Shown piece after piece: positions 18,084 through 26,317 of a stretch of DNA of 64,000 nt. This stretch comes from JAOTZA01 sp965224065. Lineage in GTDB: Bacteria > Acidobacteriota > Thermoanaerobaculia > Multivoradales > JAHEKO01. Both the position numbers and the translations under genes were made by a program. The stretch is from NCBI GenBank assembly GCA_965224065.1, contig CBDCYF010000005.1, positions 2,542,001 to 2,606,000 of the forward strand. Reading direction: 5' to 3'. Position 1 is the stretch's first letter; each line of letters opens with the position of its first letter. The notes under the pieces were generated by a model. The model searched no databases, had not been told where the DNA came from, and was given only the letters and a program-made list of their open reading frames with translations.

Positions 18084-19103
18084 CTATCCTTCCTCCGCCG
18101 CCGGCTCATCGCCGACCCGTTCCAGGAGATCGGCCAGGCGGCTGGCGTGACCCCATTCGTTGTCATACCAGGCCACGACGCGAAAAAGCCCGTCCCCCAC
18201 CTCCTGGGTCAGGAGGAGATCGACCACGGCCGAGTGGGGGTCGCCGAGAAAATCCGAGGACACGAGCTCTTCCGCGCTCACACGCAGCACCCCCTGGAGC
18301 TCGCCTTCGGAGGCCTGGCGGAACAGGGTGTTGATTGTCTCGACCGACGCCGGTTTGGAGAGCGCGACGACCAAGTCGATGAGCGAGACGTTGGGTGTCG
18401 GGACGCGGACGGCCAGGCCGCGGATACGACCGGCGAGCTCGGGGATCACCCGGCCGACAGCGTCGACCGCGCTGGTGGTGGTCGGGACCATGTTGAGGGC
18501 CGCCGCCCGTGCCCGCCGGGGGTCGGGGTGGGGTGATTCGAGGAGCCGCTGGTCGTTGTTATAGCTGTGGACGGTGTTGAGGGCGCCGCGCGTGACGCCG
18601 AACTCGCGGTGAAGCAGGTGGGCCACCGGCGCAAGGCAGTTGGTGGTGCACGAGGCGGCGCTCAGGAGATGGTGCTCGGTCGGCCGATAGGCGTCGTCGT
18701 TGACGCCCCGGCACAGGGTCAGGTCGAGCCCCGCCGCGTTGGCCGAGACCAGCACCTTGCGCACCGGACCGCGCAGGTGGCCGCTCGCGCACTCCCGGGT
18801 CAGACACTTGCCGGTGGCATCGACAACCACCCTCGCTCGGGTCCGCTCCCAGGGGATCTTCGAGACTTCGGGCTCGCCAAAGACCTTCAAGGTGTGCTCC
18901 CCGACGGTGAGCTGGTCGCCCTCGGCGGTCACTGGCCGCTCGAGCTTCCCGTGGAGCGTGTCGTGCGCCAACAGTGGCGCAAGCTGCCCGGCGGTCGCCA
19001 GCTCGTTGACGGCCACCGGCACGAGACCGGGCCGATCGAGGGCGATCCGCAGCAGGGCGCGGCCCATCCTGCCGAGTCCGTTGATGGCAAAGGGAATGGA
19101 CAT
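18084..19103 (-). CDS. gap: glyceraldehyde-3-phosphate dehydrogenase family protein
   Basis: About 339 residues from ATG 19103. The NAD-binding start is FAINGLGRMGRALLRIAL; the active-site SAASCTTNCLAP carries the catalytic Cys, and TVHSYNNDQRLLESPHPD and VPTTTSAVDAVGRVIPEL follow, ending with VVAWYDNEWGHASRLADLL. The usual SAPAKG-type loop before the active site reads LVSANAAGLDLTL here, a divergence from classical glycolytic enzymes. No Shine-Dalgarno precedes the start (the upstream bases are pyrimidine-rich). Position at the head of pgk-tpiA-secG supports a role in central carbon flow; an erythrose-4-phosphate-like specificity cannot be excluded. Confidence 0.93.
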   Translation of the reverse strand: MSIPFAINGLGRMGRALLRIALDRPGLVPVAVNELATAGQLAPLLAHDTLHGKLERPVTAEGDQLTVGEHTLKVFGEPEVSKIPWERTRARVVVDATGKCLTRECASGHLRGPVRKVLVSANAAGLDLTLCRGVNDDAYRPTEHHLLSAASCTTNCLAPVAHLLHREFGVTRGALNTVHSYNNDQRLLESPHPDPRRARAAALNMVPTTTSAVDAVGRVIPELAGRIRGLAVRVPTPNVSLIDLVVALSKPASVETINTLFRQASEGELQGVLRVSAEELVSSDFLGDPHSAVVDLLLTQEVGDGLFRVVAWYDNEWGHASRLADLLERVGDEPAAEEG

Positions 19104-19210
19104 GGGGAGGGAGCGCCGGGAGTGCCGGCGGGCTATCTTTTCAGGACCGCGGAAGGGCCGCAATTCCGCACCGACACAGAGCGCGGGTGATCCTGCGTGC
19201 CCCCGACCGG

Positions 19211-19727
19211 CATCGGTTTGCGGCCGCGGTTCCGAACGGCCGGCAGGGACGCCGGCCGCTTCAAATTCTTTGGGGCACTTGGTCCCGGCATCGGTTGGAG
19301 GCGCGTTCCGAACGGCCGGCAGGGGCGCCGGCCGCTTCAAATTCTTTGGGCCACTTGGTCCCGGCATCGGTTGGGGGCGCGTTCCGAACGGCCGGCAGGG
19401 ACGCTGGCCGCTTCAAATTCTTTGGGCCACTTGGTCCCGGCATCGGTTGGGGGCGCGTTCCGAACGGCCGGCAGGGACGCCGGCCGCTTCAAATTCTTTG
19501 GGCCACTTGGTCCCGGCATCGGTTGGGGGCGCGTTCCGAACGGCCGGCAGGGACGCTGGCCGCTTCAAATTCTTTGGGGCACTTGGTCCCGGCATCGGTT
19601 TGCGGCCGCGGTTCCGAACGGCCGGCAGGGGCGCCGGCCGCTTCAAACTCTTTGGGCCGCTTGGTCCCGGCGGCGGTTGGGGGCGCGTTCCGAACGGCCG
19701 GCAGGGACGCCGGCCGCTTCAAAATTC
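19211..19727. repeat. seven tandem copies of a 76-78 bp palindrome-bearing repeat
   Basis: Copies start at 19211, 19289, 19365, 19441, 19517, 19593 and 19671; the first and sixth are 78 bp, the last is truncated after about 57 bp. Each contains the inverted repeat CGGCCGGC and GCCGGCCG (one base changed to T in copies 3 and 5) around a 6-nt loop, preceded by GTTCCGAA and followed by GCTTCAAATTCTTTGGG. Variation among copies is small and patchy (GGGAC/GGGGC, GGGCCAC/GGGGCAC, GTTTGCGGCC/GTTGGGGGC), and copies 1 and 6 share the same variants. The array fills the 694-bp divergent space between gap and tsaD. All frames are open across it only because of the repeat period; I see no gene there. Confidence 0.95.
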
Positions 19728-19729
19728 TG

Positions 19730-19754
19730 TAGGGGCGGGGCTTGCCCCCGCCCG
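19730..19754. repeat. GC-rich hairpin following the tandem array
   Basis: A short inverted repeat, GGGGCGGG and CCCGCCC around CTTG/CC, directly after the last repeat copy and about 45 bp before the tsaD start. It looks like a separate small palindromic intergenic element rather than part of the 76-bp unit. No T-tract follows, so it is not an obvious terminator. Confidence 0.5.
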
Positions 19755-19797
19755 TGCTCCGTCGGGTAGGGGCCCATGAGCCTAGTATTCTGTTCAG

Positions 19798-20862
19798 ATG
19801 CTACCCGCGACCGCTCCGGTGATCTTGGGAATCGAGACCTCGTGTGACGACACCGCGTGTGCGGTGGTGGGCGGGGACGGCACGGTGATCTCGTCGGTGG
19901 TCTCCAGCCAGTTGGCGGCTCACCGTCCCTACGGCGGGGTGGTGCCCGAGATCGCCTCGCGCGAGCACCTGGTCAACTGGCCGGCGGTACGCCGCGAAGC
20001 GCTCGACCGCGCCGGGATCTCCTTGAGCGATGTCGACGCGGTGGCCGCCACCCGGGGACCCGGCCTGGTGGGGGCGCTCCTGGTCGGACTGTCGCTCGGC
20101 AAGGCGATGGCCTACGCACTGGGCAAGCCGTTCCATGCGGTCCACCATCTGGAAGGACACCTTTTCTCACCCTTTATGGCGCCGCCGGGAGAACGGGCCT
20201 CGGCGCCACCGGCGGAATTTGTCGGGCTGGTGGTCTCGGGCGGCCACACGTCGATCTACCGGGTCGAGAGTGACCGCATCCTCACCGTGGCCGAGACCCG
20301 GGACGATGCCATGGGGGAGGTGTTCGACAAGATCGGCAAACGGATCGGGCTGCCCTATCCACAGGGTCCGCTGATCGACGAATGGGCGGAGCGGGGCGAC
20401 GGCGGGGCGGTGCCGCTGGCGGTGGCGCGATGCGCCGACGGCAGCCTGGACTTTTCGTACTCGGGTCTCAAGACCCAGGTGCTGGTCCGGATCGAGGAGC
20501 TGGAGCGCGGCGGTGGTTTGACGGAGACCGACACAGGGGAGGCAACGGCGCCGACTCTGGATCTGCTGGCGTCGTTTCGCGCCGCCGCTGTCGAGCAGTT
20601 GGTCGATCGCCTCGAGCGTCTCTATGCGGAAGATCCGTTTGCCTGTCTCGCGGTATCGGGCGGGGTGGCCGCCAACCGGTTGTTGCGCCGGCGCCTCCCC
20701 GAGTGGTCGGAGAGGCGTGGGGTCGAGCTGCGGTTGGTCCCGCTCATCTATTCGGGCGACAACGCGGCGATGATCGCCAACGCCGCGTTGCGCCGCCAGC
20801 ACCGGGGTCTGTTTGACGACCCGTTGAGCGCCGAGGCGGCAAGCCGCCTGGCTCTCTCTTGA
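19798..20862 (+). CDS. tsaD: tRNA N6-adenosine threonylcarbamoyltransferase TsaD
   Basis: 354 residues, usual length. With TsaB and TsaE it transfers the threonylcarbamoyl group to A37 of ANN-decoding tRNAs. ASKHA-fold motifs: ILGIETSCDDTACAVV, SSQLAAHRPYGGVVPEIASR, ATRGPGLVGALLVGLSLGKA, the metal-binding HHLEGHLFSP (two His), LVVSGGHTSIYRV, RDDAMGEVFDKIGKRIGLPYP, FSYSGLKTQV, AVSGGVAANRLLRRRL and YSGDNAAMIA. Begins at ATG 19798 after the repeat array. Confidence 0.97.
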   Translation: MLPATAPVILGIETSCDDTACAVVGGDGTVISSVVSSQLAAHRPYGGVVPEIASREHLVNWPAVRREALDRAGISLSDVDAVAATRGPGLVGALLVGLSLGKAMAYALGKPFHAVHHLEGHLFSPFMAPPGERASAPPAEFVGLVVSGGHTSIYRVESDRILTVAETRDDAMGEVFDKIGKRIGLPYPQGPLIDEWAERGDGGAVPLAVARCADGSLDFSYSGLKTQVLVRIEELERGGGLTETDTGEATAPTLDLLASFRAAAVEQLVDRLERLYAEDPFACLAVSGGVAANRLLRRRLPEWSERRGVELRLVPLIYSGDNAAMIANAALRRQHRGLFDDPLSAEAASRLALS

Positions 20863-20874
20863 GTCGGCCCGCGG

Positions 20875-21684
20875 CTACGCAGGAGCCTCCGGCCCGGTCT
20901 GGGCGAGGCGAAGCGCCCGTGCTTCGCGGCTCAGCTCGCGCGCCGCGGAAAGCAGTTCCTCGAACCCTGAGTCCTCGACCGGTTGCGGATCGACGGTTTT
21001 GGGCGGGGCGAGCGTGAGGTTCGAGACCCGGGCGCGGATCCGGTCGCGCAGGCCCGCGGCGTCCTCGAGCCCCCGAAACCGGCCGATGTGAAAGCTGTGC
21101 TTGTCGCTCGACGGGTCGGCCTTGTCGCCATCGCTCGAGCGGCCACCGCCGGCCGTGTGCACTTCCAAGTCCGAGATCCCGAAGAGTCTTTGCAGCGGCC
21201 CTTGATGAACGACCATGTTCTGGATGTTGGCGATCGTCATGGTCTGCTCGCGCATCGACCACAACCCCCGGCGGATCCGCAGCGAGGTCTCACCGACCAT
21301 GTACCAGCGCAGCTCCCAGGAGAGCTTGAGCAGTAGCCCGGAGAGGATGAATTGGACCCCCCAGACGACGACGGCGAGGATCTCTAAGAAGCGCAGAACG
21401 TGGGGGAGGTCGAGTGAGAAAGGAACAAACCGGAAGCGGACATCTGGGATGGCCTTGTTGAAGAAATCCCATTTCTCGATGTCGACAAATGGCTGCCCGA
21501 GACCAAAGAACGCGAGAGAAAAAACGAGACCGGCCAGAGCACCGGCTTGCTTGAGAGCCCAGCCGAGGACCGAGTAGTACAAGTAACGCCGCGAGGCCCG
21601 GAAGGTCTCGAGATTCGCGCCGGCACCGGGGGGTGGCTCCGGTTTCTCGGGGACCCTCAAGAACTCGAGAAGGCGCTGCCTCAC
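20875..21684 (-). CDS. PH (bPH2/YdbS-like) domain membrane protein
   Basis: Protein of 269 residues beginning at GTG 21684, which overlaps the upstream gene's stop by 4 bp. Two transmembrane helices lie around residues 35-60 and 85-120; then comes a bacterial PH domain with LSWELRWYMVGETSLRIRRGLWSMREQTMTIANIQNM, matching the pattern of YdbS/YdbT-type proteins, and DLEVHTAGGG. A C-terminal helical region with ESGFEELLSAARELSREARAL follows. Together with the neighbouring PH-domain gene it forms the pair seen in many bacteria. Function is not established. Confidence 0.75.
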   Translation of the reverse strand: MRQRLLEFLRVPEKPEPPPGAGANLETFRASRRYLYYSVLGWALKQAGALAGLVFSLAFFGLGQPFVDIEKWDFFNKAIPDVRFRFVPFSLDLPHVLRFLEILAVVVWGVQFILSGLLLKLSWELRWYMVGETSLRIRRGLWSMREQTMTIANIQNMVVHQGPLQRLFGISDLEVHTAGGGRSSDGDKADPSSDKHSFHIGRFRGLEDAAGLRDRIRARVSNLTLAPPKTVDPQPVEDSGFEELLSAARELSREARALRLAQTGPEAPA

Positions 21685-22232
21685 GAGCGGCTCGTTTCGC
21701 GGCGGGCGGCCAGTTCCCGGCGCAGCTCCCGCAGCTCGCCGGCGGTCTCATGGAGCGCGGCGACGATGGCCTCGACGGTCGGCGTCGAGACGGTGGGCAT
21801 CGAAGTGCCGGCGGTCTCGGGACCGGCGGCCAGCGGTTGGGCGCCTCGCATCCGCGCGTAGAGAAAGTCCCGGACCTGTTCGAAATCCTGCAACCCTTCG
21901 ACAGTCAGCTCGGCCTTGGCCGAGCCCGCCGCGGTCTGCACCTGGACCCGACCGAGTCCCAGCCGCCGCTCGATCAGGTTGCTCGCCAGGTGGATGTCCT
22001 GGATGCGCTCATAGTCGAGGCTGATCTCGCGCCGGAACAACACCCCCCAGCGGGCGGTGATGCCGTGCTCGCCGATCTCGTATCTCAGGGTGCGGAACCG
22101 AAAAAGTCGCGGCAGCAGCAGGAGAGGAAAAAACGGGCCCAGCAGAAGCGATTCGATCGCGTAGTACTTGAGCAGGTTGGGGTGGGGTTGCCGCAGACTC
22201 CCCGTCGCACGATCCGAGTCGGCTGCCGGCAT
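21681..22232 (-). CDS. PH (bPH2) domain membrane protein
   Basis: About 183 residues from ATG 22232; the open frame extends further upstream but that part overlaps the divergent xth gene. One or two membrane segments (AIESLLLGPFFPLLLLPRLF) precede a bPH2 domain: RFRTLRYEIGEHGITARWGV, LFRREISLDYERIQDIHLAS, NLIERRLGLGRVQVQTAAG. The C-terminal 50 residues form a charged helix (AALHETAGELRELRRELAAR), probably coiled coil. Its stop overlaps the next PH-domain gene, so the two products are likely made together and may form a complex. Confidence 0.75.
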   Translation of the reverse strand: MPAADSDRATGSLRQPHPNLLKYYAIESLLLGPFFPLLLLPRLFRFRTLRYEIGEHGITARWGVLFRREISLDYERIQDIHLASNLIERRLGLGRVQVQTAAGSAKAELTVEGLQDFEQVRDFLYARMRGAQPLAAGPETAGTSMPTVSTPTVEAIVAALHETAGELRELRRELAARRETSRS

Positions 22233-22266
22233 GGTGTGTATCTTAGCCGCCGCATAGAATTTGCCC

Positions 22267-23046
22267 ATGCGGATCGCCACCTGGAACATCAACGGCATGA
22301 AAGCCCGTCTCGACTTTCTGCTCCATTGGCTCGAAGCCAGACAGCCCGATCTCGTGGGTCTGCAGGAGCTCAAGCTCGAGGACGACAAGTTTCCACACGA
22401 CGAGCTCCAGGCAGCCGGTTATCGGGCCGTCAGCCACGGCCAGAAAGCGTGGAACGGGGTCGCGATCCTGTTCCGCGAGTCCGCCGAGGTGGTTCAACGG
22501 GGGCTGCCGGGACAGGAGGATTTCGGGGCGCGGCTCATCACGGCCCGAACGGGCGAGTTGACGTTTACGACGATCTACTGCCCCAACGGCAAGAGCGTCT
22601 CGCACGAGGACTTCTCCAGAAAGCTCACGTGGCTCGACACGTTGGTCTCGCATGTCGGCGAGGAGCACTCTTCCGGCGAGCCCTACGTGATCTGCGGCGA
22701 TTTCAACGTCTGCCCCGAACCGATCGACAGTTGGCACCAAGGAGATCTGAGCGGGAGGATCTTTCATACCGAGGACGAGCGCAGCCGGTTTCGCAACCTG
22801 CTGGACTTGGGGCTTCACGACCTCTTTCGCGAGCGCCATCCGGAAGAGCAGAAATTCTCCTGGTGGGACTACCGGGCCGGCTCCTTCCACAAGAACCTTG
22901 GGCTGAGAATCGATTTTCTACTCGCCAACGACGCCGTCCGGCGGCGGGTCGAACGCGTCGAGATCGATCGCGAGTACCGGAAAAAGAAAGACGGGCTGAT
23001 CGCCTCCGACCACGCCCCGGTGATCGCCGAAGTGGCGCCGGCTTGA
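22267..23046 (+). CDS. xth: exodeoxyribonuclease III / AP endonuclease
   Basis: 259 residues. DNA repair nuclease of the exonuclease III family, cleaving at abasic sites. ATG 22267 gives the standard MRIATWNINGMKARLD. Catalytic elements visible: GLQELKLEDDKFP (metal-binding Glu), WNGVAILFR, TTIYCPNGKSVSHEDFSRKL (Tyr), YVICGDFNVCPEPID (Asp and Asn), WWDYRAGSFHKNLGLRIDFLL, and the final ASDHAPVIAEV (catalytic His). All active-site residues are present. Starts 34 bp from the divergent PH-domain gene. Confidence 0.95.
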   Translation: MRIATWNINGMKARLDFLLHWLEARQPDLVGLQELKLEDDKFPHDELQAAGYRAVSHGQKAWNGVAILFRESAEVVQRGLPGQEDFGARLITARTGELTFTTIYCPNGKSVSHEDFSRKLTWLDTLVSHVGEEHSSGEPYVICGDFNVCPEPIDSWHQGDLSGRIFHTEDERSRFRNLLDLGLHDLFRERHPEEQKFSWWDYRAGSFHKNLGLRIDFLLANDAVRRRVERVEIDREYRKKKDGLIASDHAPVIAEVAPA

Positions 23047-23064
23047 GCCGGTAGGCGAAGCGGG

Positions 23065-23892
23065 CTACGTCCACACGGCCAGAACCGCCGTCAGCGCCAG
23101 GCCCGTCACCGCGGCCAGCCACTTGGCCCACCGGCTCCCGGGCTTGAGGAACTCGTCCTGGAGCATGTCGATCGAGGCGATGTAGAGGAAGGTCCCGGCG
23201 GCCAGGGCCGAGACGATGGCGTCGAACGATGCGTTCGCGCCGCCACGAAAAAGCTCGCCGGCCGCCATGCCCAGGAGGATCCCGAGCGGGGTCATCACCG
23301 CAAAAAGCGCCACAAACCGGCGGGCACGCGGCCGCTCGAGGCGGCTCCCGGCGAGGCTGATACCCAGTGCGACCCCCGCGGTGGCCTTGTGGGCCAGGAT
23401 GGCGAGGGCGATCATCCAGGTGTTGGCCGCCACTTGCTGGGCGCCCAGCGCGAGACCCGCGAGCACCGAGTGCGCCGACAGCGCCACCACCAGCGCGTAG
23501 GGCGAGACCGCGCCTCCGGTTCCCGACGAGTGATGGTTGTGATGGCGATGAGGGTCGAGATGCTCGAGCTCACCGCTGTGCGCGTGGATCATCGCGTGGG
23601 CCTCGTCGGGCAGCAGCACATGCTCAAAGAGCAGAATCAAGGCGAAGGCCGCCGCGGCGAGAACAAAGGGCACCGGGTAGTCCGATCCCAGCTCGGCCCA
23701 TTTCGCGGTGGCCTCGCCGAGCATGTGGATCAGCCCGGTGCCCAGGAAGACCCCGGCGGCAAAGGCGTTGCCGAGAGACAGCCACCGTCCGCTTGCGGGG
23801 CCCCTGGACTGTCGCAGGGTGATCGCTCCGCCGGCCCAGCCGGCGACGAGCACGGAGAGGGCGAGAACGAGCTTGGTGGCGGCGAGAGACAT
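23065..23892 (-). CDS. ZIP-family metal transporter
   Basis: 275 residues with about eight transmembrane helices. A His-rich cytoplasmic loop between helices 3 and 4 (EHLDPHRHHNHHSS) is a family feature for zinc or iron binding. Metal-site motifs are in helices 4 and 5: ALSAHSVLAGLALGAQ and LAHKATAGVALGISL. The length and topology fit the eukaryote-like ZIP branch more than bacterial ZupB. Specificity for zinc, iron or manganese cannot be read from the sequence. Confidence 0.87.
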   Translation of the reverse strand: MSLAATKLVLALSVLVAGWAGGAITLRQSRGPASGRWLSLGNAFAAGVFLGTGLIHMLGEATAKWAELGSDYPVPFVLAAAAFALILLFEHVLLPDEAHAMIHAHSGELEHLDPHRHHNHHSSGTGGAVSPYALVVALSAHSVLAGLALGAQQVAANTWMIALAILAHKATAGVALGISLAGSRLERPRARRFVALFAVMTPLGILLGMAAGELFRGGANASFDAIVSALAAGTFLYIASIDMLQDEFLKPGSRWAKWLAAVTGLALTAVLAVWT

Positions 23893-23946
23893 CGGAAACG
23901 AGCCAATGATAGATCGGCGACGCTGCTAGGCTTCTTTTGGGGCGAG

Positions 23947-24387
23947 ATGACCGCGGCAGGACGTATGTGGAAGGCCGGAGACTGGCACAAGCTGAGAGAG
24001 CTCACCCCGACGGAGCGCCGCGAGCTCTTCGAGGCCGTCCGTCGGGTGATCGCGGCCTCGCTCGTCCTGAGATGGCGCCAGGCCCGGAGCCTCCCCCGCG
24101 ACACCCGCGCGTCTGCGGCCGGCGACCGTTCGGACCATTTTGAACGGGCCCGAGGGCTGGCCCGGTTGGTCGAGATCGCGGCCGCCCGCTCTCCCCTGAG
24201 GGCCCGCTGCCTGGAGCGCTCGCTGGCGCTGTCGAAGATGCTCCGAGCGCGCGGCATCGACCACGAGCTCCATGTGGGAGTGCGCAAGGAGGGGGCGGCG
24301 CTCGAGGCCCACGCGTGGGTGGAGTGCGGGGGCCACTCCCTCGACCCGAGCCATTCCGGGGGAGCCGGATTCGAGCCGATTCTTTAA
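23947..24387 (+). CDS. orphan lasso-peptide-B2-like transglutaminase (PF13471 type)
   Basis: About 146 residues from ATG 23947 (a second ATG at 23965). The core LRARCLERSLALSKMLRARG, then HELHVGVRKEG, EAHAWVECGG and HSLDPS is the transglutaminase-like fold of the lasso peptide maturase protease subunit (B2). The catalytic triad Cys (in RCLERS), His (EAHAW) and Asp (SLDPS) is intact. No precursor peptide, RiPP recognition (B1) or asparagine-synthetase-like cyclase gene is nearby. Neighbours are a ZIP transporter and an M28 peptidase, so it is probably a stand-alone protease of unknown substrate. Confidence 0.75.
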   Translation: MTAAGRMWKAGDWHKLRELTPTERRELFEAVRRVIAASLVLRWRQARSLPRDTRASAAGDRSDHFERARGLARLVEIAAARSPLRARCLERSLALSKMLRARGIDHELHVGVRKEGAALEAHAWVECGGHSLDPSHSGGAGFEPIL

Positions 24388-24413
24388 AAAGAGCGGTCGT
24401 TCGATTTCTTTTT

Positions 24414-26180
24414 CTAGGGCTCTAGGCTTTCGAGCGCCTCCAGCCGGGCCGCTTCGAACTCGTCTCCGGCGTTCCAGGCCGGCATCTCGTCCTGCTCGGC
24501 GACAAAATACCCGCAGCGGAATCCCAAGATTGCGTCGTCGATCATTCCCTCGAAGTTCCAATCCTCGTTCAGCTCATCGCTGGGCTGGTGGTAGTCGACT
24601 TGGGTCCAGGCCTCGATCTGCTCACGGCCCCACCCCTCGGGGCGTCCGATGAACTCGGTCCCGTCGTCGAAATACACCGCCGGAACGCCGACCTTGGCGA
24701 AGTTGAACTGGTCGGAGCGGTAAAAGTAGCCCCTGTCGGGAAACTGGTCGGGCTTGACGGTGCGGTCCTGCTCGGCGGCGAACTTGTCGACCACGGCGTC
24801 GAGCGACGACTTGCCATAGCCGATATAGGTGATGTCGCGGGTCTTCCCCCAGATGTTGCCGCCGTCGTAGTTGATGTTGGCGGCGAGCCGCCCGGCCGGC
24901 ACCGGTGGGTTGCGGGCCAGATAGGCCGAGCCGAGAAGACCCTGTTCCTCGGCGGCGACCATGGCCACCATGATCGAGCGCCGGGGTCGTTCGGGCAGCG
25001 CGGCAAAGGCGCGGGCGATCGCCAGGAGTTGAGACACGCCGGCGGCGTTGTCCCGAGCCCCGTTGTAGATGGAGTCTCCGGCGTCATTGGGTTTGCCGAC
25101 CCCCAGATGATCGTGATGCGCCGAGTAGACGATGAACTCGCGCGACAGCTCGGGATCGCTCCCCGTGAGGACCCCGACGACATTGGCGGTCTCGACCCGC
25201 TCGATCTTGTTGCTGAGCTCGAGTGAAGTCGTGATCCCGAGCGTGACGGGCTCGAAATCACGGCTCCGGGCGGCCTCGGTCAAGGCGTCCAGATCGTGGC
25301 CAGCCGCGGCCATCAACCGCCGCATCGCGTCTTCGGAGGTCCAGGCGGGAACTTGAACCCGTGGCTCCCCGGCGGCGGGAATCTCGAATTGCGGTCCGGT
25401 CCAGGAGGTCTGGACGACCTGGAAGGGATAGCCGGCCGAGGGGGTCGTGTGAATGATGATCGCGCCGGCGGCCCCCAGCTCGGCGGCCTTCTCGTACTTG
25501 TAGGTCCAACGACCGTAGTAGAGGCGCCGGTCTCCATCGAAGAGCTCCGGGTCCCAGTCGGGGTCGTTGTTCATCATCACCAGGACCTTGCCGGCGACAT
25601 CGACGCCCTTGTAGTCGTCCCAGTCGTATTCCGGCGCTTGGATCCCGTAGCCCACAAAGATGAGCTCGGCATTGTCGATGGCTGCGGCCTCCTCCTGGAC
25701 ACCGCTCGAGGCGATGTAGTCGTCCCACCAGGCCAGATCCACGGTCCCGTCGCCGGCCGAGAAGGTCCAAACCTCGGGAGCTTTAGCGTCGATTCCCACG
25801 ATCTCAAAGGGTTGCAGCCATTCCCCGTTGCCGGCTCCGGGCTCGAAACCGATCGACTCGAGCTGCTCGACCAGGTACTGCTGGGTCATGCGGTCGCCAT
25901 CGCTTCCGGGCCCGCGGCCGGCGTAACGGTCATCGCCCAGCTCCGCGATCGGCTCGCGCAGCACGTCGGCGGTGATGACGGTGGCCGCGCTCTCGGCCGC
26001 CGGCCCCAGCTCGCGAATGGCGGCCGCGGCTTCGGTGCGCGCGTCGGTCGAGTCGATGGAGTCGGTGGAATCGGTGGAATCGGTAGAATCGGTAGACGGC
26101 GGCGCGCAGGCAGCGGCCAGGACGGCGGGCAGACAAAAAGCGAGCAACTTACGGGTCAGCGGGGTGAATCGATCCGTCAT
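24414..26180 (-). CDS. lipoprotein M28-family metallopeptidase (PA-domain-containing)
   Basis: About 588 residues. ATG 26180 is chosen because GGAGGA lies 8 bp upstream. Lipobox AVLAAAC is followed by a low-complexity Ser-Thr-Asp repeat linker. A protease-associated insertion precedes the zinc catalytic domain (VDVAGKVLVMMNNDPDW, AAELGAAGAIIIHTTPSAGYP). Dinuclear zinc ligands: VYSAHHDHLGVG, YNGARDNAAGVSQLLAIA, MVAAEEQGLLGSAYLA (catalytic Glu-Glu), NINYDGGNIWG and the late VDYHQPSDE. This resembles glutaminyl cyclase/aminopeptidase-type secreted M28 peptidases. It is likely periplasmic or surface anchored. Confidence 0.92.
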   Translation of the reverse strand: MTDRFTPLTRKLLAFCLPAVLAAACAPPSTDSTDSTDSTDSIDSTDARTEAAAAIRELGPAAESAATVITADVLREPIAELGDDRYAGRGPGSDGDRMTQQYLVEQLESIGFEPGAGNGEWLQPFEIVGIDAKAPEVWTFSAGDGTVDLAWWDDYIASSGVQEEAAAIDNAELIFVGYGIQAPEYDWDDYKGVDVAGKVLVMMNNDPDWDPELFDGDRRLYYGRWTYKYEKAAELGAAGAIIIHTTPSAGYPFQVVQTSWTGPQFEIPAAGEPRVQVPAWTSEDAMRRLMAAAGHDLDALTEAARSRDFEPVTLGITTSLELSNKIERVETANVVGVLTGSDPELSREFIVYSAHHDHLGVGKPNDAGDSIYNGARDNAAGVSQLLAIARAFAALPERPRRSIMVAMVAAEEQGLLGSAYLARNPPVPAGRLAANINYDGGNIWGKTRDITYIGYGKSSLDAVVDKFAAEQDRTVKPDQFPDRGYFYRSDQFNFAKVGVPAVYFDDGTEFIGRPEGWGREQIEAWTQVDYHQPSDELNEDWNFEGMIDDAILGFRCGYFVAEQDEMPAWNAGDEFEAARLEALESLEP

Positions 26181-26262
26181 CGTCCAGAGTCCTCCAAAAT
26201 GAAACGGGGTGGGCACTCGGGGTGCCTGCGATGGGAACGGCAGACTAGCACGCGACGGACAG

Positions 26263-26288
26263 GAAAAAGGGCCGGGTAGACCCGGCCC
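26263..26288 (-). terminator. rho-independent terminator after mscL
   Basis: On the minus strand GGGCCGGG, loop TCTA and CCCGGCCC are followed by TTTTTCC. It sits 30 bp downstream of the mscL stop. Confidence 0.8.
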
Positions 26289-26317
26289 CGAACAGGCGAA
26301 CCAATGGCAAGCGAAGG

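Noticed and set aside
19211..19727. Possible CRISPR array
   Set aside because: Units abut directly with no unique spacers of regular length, the repeat is far longer than a CRISPR repeat, and no cas genes are present.
19187..19779. Open frames through the tandem repeats, with repeating peptides
   Set aside because: All frames are open because the 76-bp unit lacks stops; the units differ in length (76 and 78 bp), which changes the frame. I see no ribosome site or codon bias that supports translation.
23947..24387. A lasso peptide biosynthetic cluster
   Set aside because: Only the B2-like protease is present; no precursor, B1 or cyclase gene is visible nearby.
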